A stretch of 6,604 nucleotides of DNA from Oscillospiraceae bacterium. Its GTDB lineage: Bacteria > Bacillota > Clostridia > Oscillospirales > Oscillospiraceae. Both the position numbers and the translations under genes were made by a program. The DNA is taken from positions 1-6,604 of the forward strand of contig JAFVWG010000183.1 of NCBI GenBank assembly GCA_017501805.1, given 5' to 3'. Shown one piece after another: positions 1 through 5,780 of the stretch (the first letter of the stretch is position 1; each line of letters starts with the position of its first letter). Below the pieces are notes generated by a model. The model saw only the letters and a list, made by a program, of their open reading frames with translations. It was not told the DNA's origin and ran no database searches.

Positions 1-887
1 GAGAGCGCCGCCTGCAGCGCCTTTGCCCGAAGATATGGGCGCACGGAAAGCCCTGTGCCTTGCAGCGCGGTGACCGTTTGCAGATGAACGCAGACACCGC
101 CCCATCCGACAGCAGCGGCGGTGAGAGAGAGCTTCGCCGACCACGGCAGAGAAGAAGATGCGATCGCAATACAGCCGGAGGACAGCTCAAGAACGGCTGT
201 CAGCAGAAGCTGCAGCGCCTCACAGCTGTGGAATACTTGCCGCATAACACCGAGCAGGACCGTGAATGCCGTGACGAGCAGACTGATCGTAACAAGCGTA
301 CGCCCAGCGTCCGAAACAGCGGAGACAAATGCCTCCGAAAAAGGTGGAAGCGGTTTCTCACGCGGGACGAATTTCTGATCGCAGCTTTCGCCGCGGAGCA
401 GAAGACCGCATATAAGTGCGGATAAAATATGCGCGGCGTACAGCACTGCGCCCACCGCTGTCGACCGATAGCAGGCTGCCCCGACAACGCCGAAGAGGAA
501 CGCGGGCCCCGCATTGTTGCAGAAGAGCAGCAGCCGTTCCGCGTCCCGCTGTTCCACGATGCCGTCCCGACAGAGCGCTGCCGCCGTTTTTGCGCCGAGC
601 GGATAGCCTCCGGTCAGTCCGAGAAGGAGTGCGATCACGCCGCCGCTGCCGACACGGAACACGCGCTGCATCCATCTCCCGATCCGCCGCCCCATCGACT
701 GAGCTCCGCCGGACGCGAGAAACAGATTGGAGAGTACCAGATAGGGAAACAGCGCCGGAGCAAGACGCTCCAGACAGAGCTGCATCCCTTCCCGGACGGA
801 ATCCACACTCTGCTGCGGAAATATAAGGAAATACAACAAAAATGCGCCGATCACAAGGAACCACAGAAGCCGCTTTCTTCTTTGCAT
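1..887 (-). CDS. ylbJ: Sporulation integral membrane protein, YlbJ-like (C-terminus beyond window)
   Basis: Reading the minus strand from an ATG at 887-885 gives 295 uninterrupted codons to the left edge, so the stop lies outside the window. The product is very hydrophobic: a basic N-terminus (MQRRKR), a membrane segment at about residues 7-24, and further segments near 45-58, 80-97, 120-140, 144-164, 197-215 and 225-245. Family-type motifs are GYPLGAK (94-100), FCNNAGPAFLFG (122-133), ELSSG (234-238) and GWGGVCVHLQ (261-270). The paired GYPxGA and ExSSG elements and the NNxGPAF segment fit the nucleoside-recognition (Gate)-type fold of YlbJ. In Bacillus YlbJ is a sporulation membrane protein needed for a normal cortex; its transport substrate is not established. 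The start is supported by GGGTGAT (900-894), six bases upstream. Bacillus YlbJ is about 400 residues, so a substantial part may be missing. It is divergent from yqfC, another sporulation gene. Family call is strong; exact function is inferred. Confidence 0.85.
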   Translation of the reverse strand, partial: MQRRKRLLWFLVIGAFLLYFLIFPQQSVDSVREGMQLCLERLAPALFPYLVLSNLFLASGGAQSMGRRIGRWMQRVFRVGSGGVIALLLGLTGGYPLGAKTAAALCRDGIVEQRDAERLLLFCNNAGPAFLFGVVGAACYRSTAVGAVLYAAHILSALICGLLLRGESCDQKFVPREKPLPPFSEAFVSAVSDAGRTLVTISLLVTAFTVLLGVMRQVFHSCEALQLLLTAVLELSSGCIAIASSSLPWSAKLSLTAAAVGWGGVCVHLQTVTALQGTGLSVRPYLRAKALQAAL

Positions 888-972
888 CACAAGATCACCC
901 GAGGAGAATATATGCGCGTCGGGCAAATCCTGCCACTGCGCGGCATAAGAATGCTTCCGAGAGGTGAAGCAC
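888..972. promoter_or_regulatory. Divergent intergenic region, possible sigma-E-type promoters
   Basis: This 85-base gap between two divergent sporulation genes must hold, or overlap, their promoters. On the plus strand, GCAAATC (923-929), a 14-base spacer and CATAAGAA (944-951) partly resemble the sigma-E pattern (GCATATT, about 14 bases, CATACANT). On the minus strand, CATATATT (914-907) differs from the sigma-E -10 consensus at one position, but no good -35 lies at the right distance. Both would give very short leaders that start almost at the Shine-Dalgarno sites, which weakens the case. The expectation of sigma-E control comes from the known Bacillus regulation of yqfCD. No operator-like palindrome was seen. 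Confidence 0.25.
959..967 (+). promoter_or_regulatory. Shine-Dalgarno site deciding the yqfC start
   Basis: GAGAGGTGA closely matches the anti-Shine-Dalgarno complement (GGAGGTGA) and lies five bases upstream of TTG 973. The other in-frame start, GTG 964, falls inside this site and would have no usable spacing, so TTG 973 is preferred. Confidence 0.6.
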
Positions 973-1260
973 TTGAAATGGCTGCAAAAACAGAGAACTC
1001 TGCTCGCTGAATCCGCGGATCTCCCGCTGCAGATCGCTGCAGGACTGCCGCAGATCGTCCTCGATGGCTTTGGACAGGTCGCGATCGACCTGCAGAAAGG
1101 ACTTCTTTCCTATTCCGACACGGAGATCGAAATTGCCGTATCCATCGGTCGCGTCCGTGTTCGCGGCAGCGGTCTGTGCATTCGGCTGATGAAGGAGCAC
1201 CGCATCGTGCTGAGCGGAACGATCACAGAGCTTTTGCTCCTGCGGGAGGAAGAGATTTGA
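973..1260 (+). CDS. yqfC: Sporulation protein YqfC
   Basis: A 95-residue soluble protein of the YqfC/YabP-like family, close to the usual length of about 93. Recognisable family features are the N-terminal leucine/proline stretch LPLQIAAGLPQIVL (17-30), the central GLLSYSDTEIEI (43-54) with the conserved S-D pair, the glycine turns GRVRVRGSGL (59-68), and the closing LSGTITELLL (80-89). These predict a small beta-rich domain. In Bacillus yqfC is expressed in the mother cell and paired with yqfD; its molecular role is not known. TTG 973 is chosen over GTG 964 because the GAGAGGTGA site at 959-967 is correctly spaced only for TTG; an in-frame stop at 946-948 limits any upstream extension. The stop codon overlaps the yqfD start in TTGA, implying translational coupling. 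Family call is firm; the start is moderately sure. Confidence 0.88.
   Translation: MKWLQKQRTLLAESADLPLQIAAGLPQIVLDGFGQVAIDLQKGLLSYSDTEIEIAVSIGRVRVRGSGLCIRLMKEHRIVLSGTITELLLLREEEI
1245..1249 (+). promoter_or_regulatory. Shine-Dalgarno site deciding the yqfD start
   Basis: A perfect GGAGG within the last codons of yqfC, seven bases before TTG 1257. It favours this TTG over the upstream in-frame ATG at 1176, which lies deep inside yqfC and would add 27 residues unlike the family. Confidence 0.7.
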
Positions 1261-2474
1261 TCGGTTTTGCAAGGTGGCTGCGCGGAAATGTACGCTTTGA
1301 GATCTGCGGAGGAAGTCCGCAATGGTGTCTCAATCGACTTGCCGCCGAGGGGATAGCCTTTTGGGATGTTGTCCGGCAGGATTCGCTGACGTTCGGCATC
1401 ACGGTCTATGCGAAGGACGCGGATCGTGTCTTACGGCTTGCGGAACGCAGTATGTGCACGGCGATGAGACGGAACGAAAACGGACTTTTTTATAAATATC
1501 GCGGACTGAAAAAACGAATACCGCTTCTTGCCGCGGTTATTCTGTCTGTTGTGCTTTCGGTCGTTCTGCCGCGCTTTATTAGGTTTTACAGTGTGGAGGG
1601 CAACGAGCGTGTCCCCTCCGAGAAGATCATCCGCGCTGCCGAGAGGGCGGGGGTGCGGCTCGGTCTCTACGGGCCGGATATAGACCCGCAAAGCGTGAAG
1701 GATCGCGTGCTTGCTCAGATCCCGGAGCTTTCGTGGCTGACCGTAACGCAAAACGGCGCATGCGCCGTCATCCGCGTGCGTGAACGCGCTCCGCAGCTGC
1801 CGGATGCCGACAGACGCATTCCCTCCGATCTGCTCGCCACGCGGGACGGACTTGTTACGGAATTGAGTGTGCTGGAAGGGAGTGCGGCCGTGCGTCCCGG
1901 TGAGATCGTGCAGCACGGGCAGGTGCTGATCGGCGGAAAAATCGATCTGGAACACGCGGTGCGTTTCAGCGCGGCACTTGGCGAGGTCTACGCGCGTACG
2001 TGGCGGGATCTGTACCTGAAAACACCGTCGGAACGGACCGTTCGCACGGATAAAACCGACACGCACACGGTCGTCTCGCTGCAACTTGGAAAAAAACGCA
2101 TAAAAATCTCTTCTGAGAGTGGAATTATACCACCCGAATGTGTTAAAATGACCGTGATAAAACGATTGACGCTTCCGAACGGCAACACGCTCCCGATCGC
2201 GCTCGTCCTCGAACGTGCCGAAACCTATGAAACGGAGAGCGCGGCTGTGCCCGAAGAGGAGTCGCAGAAGCTGCTCACCGCATCGGCACAGCGTTTCGCC
2301 CTGCGCGGGGCGATCGCGGGTGAGATCTTAAAGGAAAACGCTTCCTTTTCCCGCTCCGACGGTCTGGATACGCTCCATACTGTGATGGAACTGCGGGAAA
2401 TGATCGCCGGTCATCGGCAGAGAATTTATATTGAAGGTGAAGCTACGAATGATGGAACGGGAAGTCAACATTGA
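1257..2474 (+). CDS. yqfD: Sporulation protein YqfD
   Basis: A 405-residue single-pass membrane protein, near the Bacillus length of about 398. Order of parts: an N-terminal cytoplasmic domain (1-80, beginning MIGFARWLRGNVRFEI) with a ferredoxin-like feel; a basic stretch and one transmembrane helix (about 88-108, IPLLAAVILSVVLSVVLPRF); a POTRA-like segment (FYSVEGNERV, 110-119, through about 175); and a beta-rich part with RDGLVTELSVLEGSAAVRPGE (196-216) and a hairpin HGQVLIGGKID (220-230), as in the family. Bacillus YqfD is made in the mother cell with YqfC and is important for sporulation; the biochemical role is unknown. TTG 1257 is chosen for GGAGG at 1245-1249 and its 4-base overlap with yqfC. 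The last roughly ten residues (GEATNDGTGSQH) look like an extension created by reading into phoH. Family call is strong. Confidence 0.9.
   Translation: MIGFARWLRGNVRFEICGGSPQWCLNRLAAEGIAFWDVVRQDSLTFGITVYAKDADRVLRLAERSMCTAMRRNENGLFYKYRGLKKRIPLLAAVILSVVLSVVLPRFIRFYSVEGNERVPSEKIIRAAERAGVRLGLYGPDIDPQSVKDRVLAQIPELSWLTVTQNGACAVIRVRERAPQLPDADRRIPSDLLATRDGLVTELSVLEGSAAVRPGEIVQHGQVLIGGKIDLEHAVRFSAALGEVYARTWRDLYLKTPSERTVRTDKTDTHTVVSLQLGKKRIKISSESGIIPPECVKMTVIKRLTLPNGNTLPIALVLERAETYETESAAVPEEESQKLLTASAQRFALRGAIAGEILKENASFSRSDGLDTLHTVMELREMIAGHRQRIYIEGEATNDGTGSQH
2141..2149 (+). promoter_or_regulatory. Candidate internal extended -10 promoter inside yqfD
   Basis: TG, one base, then TAAAAT (2144-2149) forms an extended -10 element one base away from TATAAT, in a locally AT-rich patch (about 2085-2165) of otherwise GC-rich coding DNA. 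The corresponding -35 area (about 2120-2127, TGGAATTA) matches TTGACA poorly. It lies about 300 bases before phoH and could supply vegetative transcription to the housekeeping genes, but a chance match is quite possible. Confidence 0.2.
2434..2440 (+). promoter_or_regulatory. Shine-Dalgarno site for phoH
   Basis: AAGGTGA lies inside the 3' end of yqfD, eight bases before ATG 2449. It supports the paired ATG codons at 2449/2452 over the in-frame TTG at 2431, which sits immediately before the site and has no clear site of its own. Confidence 0.6.
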
Positions 2475-3444
2475 ACGCCTGGAGCACCTCAGCGCGATCT
2501 TCGGCTCGTTTGATGAGAACGTCAAACGGATCGAAGAGGCCTTTGACGTGAAAATATCCAACCGTGACGCTGCTGTGAAGGTACAGGGCGATCCCGAAGA
2601 TGTCGAGCCTGCGGCAAAAACGCTGGAGTCGATGCTCTCTCTTGCGGAGCGCGGAGAAACCATCGACGATCAGACGGTGCGCTATCTCATCTCACTTGTC
2701 AGAAACGGAGAAGAGAACCAGGTCGGTGAGATCGCCAAGGATGTTATCTGCATCACGGCGAAGGGGAAGCCCATCAAGGCAAAGACCGTCGGTCAGCAGA
2801 AGTACCTGAAGGCGATCTCAAAAAACACCGTTACGCTCGGCGTAGGTCCCGCAGGCACGGGCAAGACCTATCTTGCTGTAGCCTCCGCAGTCGCGGCCTT
2901 CCGTGCGAAGACGGTCAACCGCATCATTCTCACACGTCCCGCGGTGGAAGCGGGAGAGCGTCTCGGTTTTCTTCCCGGTGACCTGCAGAACAAGGTCGAT
3001 CCCTATCTGCGTCCGCTCTATGATGCGCTGTTCGATATGCTCGGTGCGGAAAATTTCCAGAAGTATATGGAAAAGGGAAATATTGAAGTCGCCCCGCTTG
3101 CCTATATGCGCGGCAGAACGCTGGACGACAGCTTCATCATTCTGGATGAGGCGCAGAACACCACACGCGAACAGATGAAGATGTTCCTGACCCGCCTTGG
3201 CTTCGGCTCGAAGATCATCATCACGGGCGACGTAACGCAGATCGACCTTCCCGCTGACAAGACCTGTGGACTCAAGGAAGCGATGCGTGTGCTTGAGGGC
3301 GTTCCCAATATTGCGATCTGCAGGCTGTCGCCGAGTGACGTCGTGCGCCACGAACTGGTGCAGCGGATCGTTGCGGCGTATGACCGCTATGAACACAAGC
3401 CGGAGACCGGCAAAGTCAGACCGACCGGAAGGAAGAAAAAATAA
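2449..3444 (+). CDS. phoH: PhoH family ATPase (PhoH-like protein)
   Basis: A 331-residue protein close to the typical 320-residue PhoH-like (PhoL/YbeZ type) proteins. An N-terminal nucleic-acid-binding-like segment (about 27-55, RIEEAFDVKI...VQGDPEDVE, KH-like) precedes a RecA-fold ATPase domain. Walker A is GPAGTGKT (133-140) and Walker B with the family signature is IILDEAQNT (230-238). The segment LTRPAVEAGERLGFLPGD (161-178) is highly characteristic, as is the ITGDVTQIDLP motif (258-268). The C-terminus is short and basic (GRKKK). PhoH-like proteins are proposed to act in RNA metabolism, perhaps as RNA helicases or with ribonucleases; the role of the Bacillus homologue is not settled. It overlaps yqfD by 26 bases and ends directly against the ybeY start, so the three are probably co-translated. 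The start at 2449 follows the AAGGTGA site. Confidence 0.95.
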   Translation: MMEREVNIERLEHLSAIFGSFDENVKRIEEAFDVKISNRDAAVKVQGDPEDVEPAAKTLESMLSLAERGETIDDQTVRYLISLVRNGEENQVGEIAKDVICITAKGKPIKAKTVGQQKYLKAISKNTVTLGVGPAGTGKTYLAVASAVAAFRAKTVNRIILTRPAVEAGERLGFLPGDLQNKVDPYLRPLYDALFDMLGAENFQKYMEKGNIEVAPLAYMRGRTLDDSFIILDEAQNTTREQMKMFLTRLGFGSKIIITGDVTQIDLPADKTCGLKEAMRVLEGVPNIAICRLSPSDVVRHELVQRIVAAYDRYEHKPETGKVRPTGRKKK

Positions 3445-3939
3445 ATGGAACATAAGCTGAACATTTCCTTTTGGGAGCAGCATCCGATCGAGAATCTGCG
3501 GCTTCGCAGACATCTGCGCGGATGCATCTCGACAGCGCTCCGAATGATGGGCGTCAAGGCACGCTGCGAGATCAACGTCCTCATCACAAACGACGCCGGC
3601 ATCCACGAGATCAATAAAGCGCTGCGGCAGATCGACCGACCCACGGATGTGCTCTCGTTTCCGATGTTTTCGCTTGAAGCGGGCGTTCTGCCCGAGAGCT
3701 GGGACGACTATACCGACCCCGAGACGGGCTGTGTTCCGTTGGGCGATATGACCATCTCTCTCGAGCGCGCGAAGGCACAGGCGGAGGAATACGGTCATTC
3801 CGTTCGCAGAGAACTCGGATATCTGACCATTCATTCGATCCTGCACCTGCTCGGATACGATCACGAGGATGAGGAAGACAAGCGTCTGATGCGTCGGGAA
3901 GAGGAAAAAATACTTGCGGAGCTGCTGCTTCCGCGCTGA
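3445..3939 (+). CDS. ybeY: Endoribonuclease YbeY (16S rRNA maturation)
   Basis: A 164-residue member of the YbeY/UPF0054 zinc-dependent family. The metal-binding signature HSILHLLGYDH is at 130-140, giving the three zinc-ligand histidines H130, H134 and H140 in the HxxxHxxxxxH pattern. The conserved RPTDVLSFP (65-73) and PLGDMTISLERA (98-109) are intact, so the enzyme should be active. YbeY is needed for correct 16S rRNA 3'-end processing and 70S quality control in E. coli and other bacteria. The ATG follows the phoH TAA with no gap; the Shine-Dalgarno site AAGGAA (3429-3434) lies ten bases upstream in the phoH tail. The partner gene era, also involved in 16S 3'-end maturation, follows after 13 bases. 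The linker between the two conserved motifs is rich in acidic residues and looks ordinary for clostridia. Confidence 0.96.
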   Translation: MEHKLNISFWEQHPIENLRLRRHLRGCISTALRMMGVKARCEINVLITNDAGIHEINKALRQIDRPTDVLSFPMFSLEAGVLPESWDDYTDPETGCVPLGDMTISLERAKAQAEEYGHSVRRELGYLTIHSILHLLGYDHEDEEDKRLMRREEEKILAELLLPR

Positions 3940-3952
3940 AGGAGTGCGCTGA

Positions 3953-4837
3953 ATGATGAACAAATCAGCTATGATCGCGATCGTCGGTCGCCCGAATGTC
4001 GGCAAGTCCACGCTGACAAACCGCATCGTCGGTGAAAAGATCGCCATTGTTTCGAATAAACCGCAGACCACCCGCAACCGCATCTGCGGCGTGGTGAACC
4101 GCGGAGATACACAGCTCGTTTTTTTGGATACACCCGGTTTCCACCGTCCTCGTACCAAGCTCGGCGACTATATGGTGAACATCGTGCGGCAGTCCGTTTC
4201 CGATGTTGACGCCGCGCTGCTTCTGGTCGAGCCGATCGCGGGCGTCGGCGAGCGGGAGGCGGATCTGATCGAACGCATCCGCGCCGCAAAGGTCCCTGCC
4301 GTGCTTGCGATCAACAAGTGCGACACCGTGGAGAAAGCGAGCTTGCTCGCGGTCATTGATGCCTATGCAAAAGAGTATGACTTCAAGGCGATCCTGCCGA
4401 TCTCCGCGAAGACGGGAGAAGGCGTAGAGGAACTTCTTGCCGAGGTGACAAAGCTTGCACCGGAAGGTCCGCAGCTTTTCCCCGAGGATATGATCACCGA
4501 CCAGCCCGAGCGGCAGCTTGTTGCGGAGATTCTGCGTGAAAAGCTGCTCTGGTGTCTGGAGCGGGAAGTGCCGCACGGCACGGCGGTCGAGATCACCGCG
4601 TTCAACGAACGGGAAGACGGCGTCATTGATATCGATGCGACGATCTACTGTGAAAAGAGCAGTCACAAGGGCATCATCATCGGAAAACGCGGCGAAATGC
4701 TGAAAAAGATCAGCTCGATGGCGCGCGAGGACTGTGAGAAGCTGCTGGATTCAAAAGTGTATCTGCAGACCTGGGTCAAGGTCAAGGAAAACTGGCGCGA
4801 AAGCAACACTCTGATCCGCAATTTCGGCTACCAATAA
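3953..4837 (+). CDS. era: GTPase Era (30S subunit assembly)
   Basis: A 294-residue protein of the expected length (about 300) with all GTPase boxes: G1 GRPNVGKST (12-20), G2 QTTR (38-41), G3 DTPG (59-62), G4 NKCD (121-124) and G5 SAK (151-153). The C-terminal type-II KH domain carries KGIIIGKRGEMLKKI (239-253) and ends with the VKVKENWRES segment (275-284) usual for Era. Era binds the 3' end of 16S rRNA near the anti-Shine-Dalgarno sequence and helps 30S maturation; it associates with the inner face of the membrane. Two tandem ATG codons (3953, 3956) start the gene; AAGGAG (3939-3944) overlaps the ybeY stop and is eight bases before 3953. It is clearly intact and probably essential. Bacillus has dgkA and cdd between ybeY and era; here they are directly adjacent. 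Confidence 0.97.
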   Translation: MMNKSAMIAIVGRPNVGKSTLTNRIVGEKIAIVSNKPQTTRNRICGVVNRGDTQLVFLDTPGFHRPRTKLGDYMVNIVRQSVSDVDAALLLVEPIAGVGEREADLIERIRAAKVPAVLAINKCDTVEKASLLAVIDAYAKEYDFKAILPISAKTGEGVEELLAEVTKLAPEGPQLFPEDMITDQPERQLVAEILREKLLWCLEREVPHGTAVEITAFNEREDGVIDIDATIYCEKSSHKGIIIGKRGEMLKKISSMAREDCEKLLDSKVYLQTWVKVKENWRESNTLIRNFGYQ

Positions 4838-4894
4838 TCGTCAGTCATATCCGCGTCCCAAAAGCAAATCCTATGGATAAAAGGAGGCGCTCGT

Positions 4895-5002
4895 ATGGAC
4901 GCGAACACACTTTGGAATGTCTTTATGGAAACAGGCTCGCCGGAGGTCTATCTTCTCTACAGACGCGCTGCGGGTAACTCCAGCGCACAGGAGAATAAAT
5001 AG
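4895..5002 (+). CDS. yqzL: YqzL-like small protein
   Basis: A 35-codon gene (ATG 4895, TAG 5000-5002) with one of the strongest ribosome sites in the window, AAAAGGAGG (4879-4887), seven bases upstream. The core TLWNVFMETGSPEVYLLYR (residues 5-23) matches the YqzL family pattern of a tryptophan, a phenylalanine, a T/S-G turn and a YLLY motif. It is followed by a short polar tail ending AQENK. Bacillus YqzL is likewise encoded between era and recO; its function is unknown. No signal peptide, membrane segment or cysteines are present. The protein is somewhat shorter than the usual 40-50 residues, the difference being at the C-terminus. Position, ribosome site and motif agree, so it is very likely a real gene, easily missed by length cut-offs. 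Confidence 0.85.
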   Translation: MDANTLWNVFMETGSPEVYLLYRRAAGNSSAQENK

Positions 5003-5008
5003 GCATCC

Positions 5009-5026
5009 CGCTCCGCGTAGGAGGCG
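5009..5026 (+). promoter_or_regulatory. Possible small hairpin over the recO Shine-Dalgarno site
   Basis: CGCTCC (5009-5014) can pair with GGA-GCG of GGAGGCG (5020-5026), leaving one bulged G and a five-base loop. The 3' arm contains the recO Shine-Dalgarno site AGGAGG (5019-5024), four bases before ATG 5029. A ribosome finishing yqzL at 5002 could open the stem, giving translational coupling. The stem is short, and no energy calculation was made. Confidence 0.2.
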
Positions 5027-5028
5027 TT

Positions 5029-5769
5029 ATGTTTTTCAAAACAAGAGCGATCGTCCTGCGGGAGGTCGACTACAAGGATCATGATCGGATCCTCACGCTG
5101 CTGTCGGAGGATCGCGGGCTTCTCACCGTGAAAGCACGCGGCGTGAAGAGCAAGAGCAGCAAGCTCAAGGTTGCTTGTCAGCTCTTTGCCTTCTCCGAGT
5201 TTACGATTTTTGAAAACCGTGGTTTTCACACGGTTCGCGAGGCTGTTCCTGTCGAGCTCTTCGCGGGTCTGCGCGTCGAAATGGAGCGCTACGCTCTCGC
5301 ATCCTATATCTCGCAGACAGCCGAGGTCCTTTCGCAGGAGGACAGCCCATCACAGCTGCCGCTTCTGGTGCTGCACGCGCTGCACGCGCTCTGCGGAGAC
5401 GGCAGCGAAGCGCTGATCAAAGCCGCGTATGAACTGCGCCTATGCGCGCTGGCGGGATTCTGGCCGGACGTGGACGGCTGCTGCGTCTGCGGAAAAGAAG
5501 ACGCGGACCGATTTGATGTGATGAACGGCTGTCTTATCTGCTCCGGCTGCAGGGCGGAAGCCGGCGGCGGGATCTCTCTCCCGCTTTCTCCCGGATCGCG
5601 GGATGCCCTGCGCTACATACTGGAAAGCCCCGTTTCCTCCATCTTCCGCTTCCGCCTCGGTGCGGCTTCGGAAAAGGAGCTGTCCGACCTTGCGGAGACC
5701 TATCTTCTGCGGCGGATGGAACGCGGCTTCACAACTCTGGATTTCTATAAATCTCTGAAACTGTCATAG
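5029..5769 (+). CDS. recO: DNA repair protein RecO
   Basis: A 246-residue protein of typical RecO length. The N-terminal OB-fold begins with the family opening FFKTRAIVLREVDYKDHDRI (2-21), followed by LLSEDRGLLTVKARGVKSKSSKL (24-46), the usual start of RecO. An alpha-helical middle (about 82-145) leads to a zinc-binding module with cysteines C151, C154, C171 and C174 (two CxxC pairs), plus extra cysteines at 152 and 168. The C-terminus ends ERGFTTLDFYKSL (231-243). RecO loads RecA onto SSB-coated single-stranded DNA together with RecR and anneals complementary strands, in gap repair and recombination. ATG 5029 follows AGGAGG (5019-5024) at a short four-base spacing. The gene lies 26 bases after yqzL, conserving the Firmicutes era-yqzL-recO order. 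It is intact. Confidence 0.96.
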   Translation: MFFKTRAIVLREVDYKDHDRILTLLSEDRGLLTVKARGVKSKSSKLKVACQLFAFSEFTIFENRGFHTVREAVPVELFAGLRVEMERYALASYISQTAEVLSQEDSPSQLPLLVLHALHALCGDGSEALIKAAYELRLCALAGFWPDVDGCCVCGKEDADRFDVMNGCLICSGCRAEAGGGISLPLSPGSRDALRYILESPVSSIFRFRLGAASEKELSDLAETYLLRRMERGFTTLDFYKSLKLS

Positions 5770-5780
5770 AGGAAAAGATC

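Noticed and set aside
358..864. Minus-strand 168-codon frame and plus-strand frames at 416-826 and 429-1010
   Set aside because: They are rich in arginine, serine and proline, as expected of out-of-frame GC-rich DNA, and overlap the hydrophobic YlbJ-like frame, which has clear membrane segments and motifs.
895..1272. A 125-codon minus-strand frame opposite yqfC
   Set aside because: yqfC on the plus strand has clear family motifs, whereas this frame is low-similarity antisense of it. It ends just before ylbJ but shows no recognisable domain.
1431..2084. A 217-codon minus-strand frame opposite yqfD
   Set aside because: Antisense shadow of a recognised family; no ribosome site or motif supports it.
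2427..2432. TATATT as a -10 box just before phoH
   Set aside because: No -35-like sequence at 16-18 bases upstream, and transcription would begin at or after the start of the Shine-Dalgarno site.
2818..4158. A 446-codon minus-strand open frame across phoH, ybeY and the start of era
   Set aside because: It lies wholly opposite three well-recognised genes, has no family resemblance that I can see, and is the kind of stop-poor antisense frame GC-rich codon bias produces.
3965..4666. A 233-codon minus-strand frame opposite era
   Set aside because: Antisense to a complete GTPase with all G boxes; no independent evidence.
4868..4878. Small inverted repeat ATCC-TAT-GGAT between era and yqzL as a terminator
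   Set aside because: The stem is only four pairs and no T-run follows, so it does not qualify as a rho-independent terminator.
5371..5388. Tandem repeat of CTGCACGCG, two copies
   Set aside because: It lies within recO coding sequence and encodes a helix stretch (LHALHA); two copies of a short repeat are not notable.
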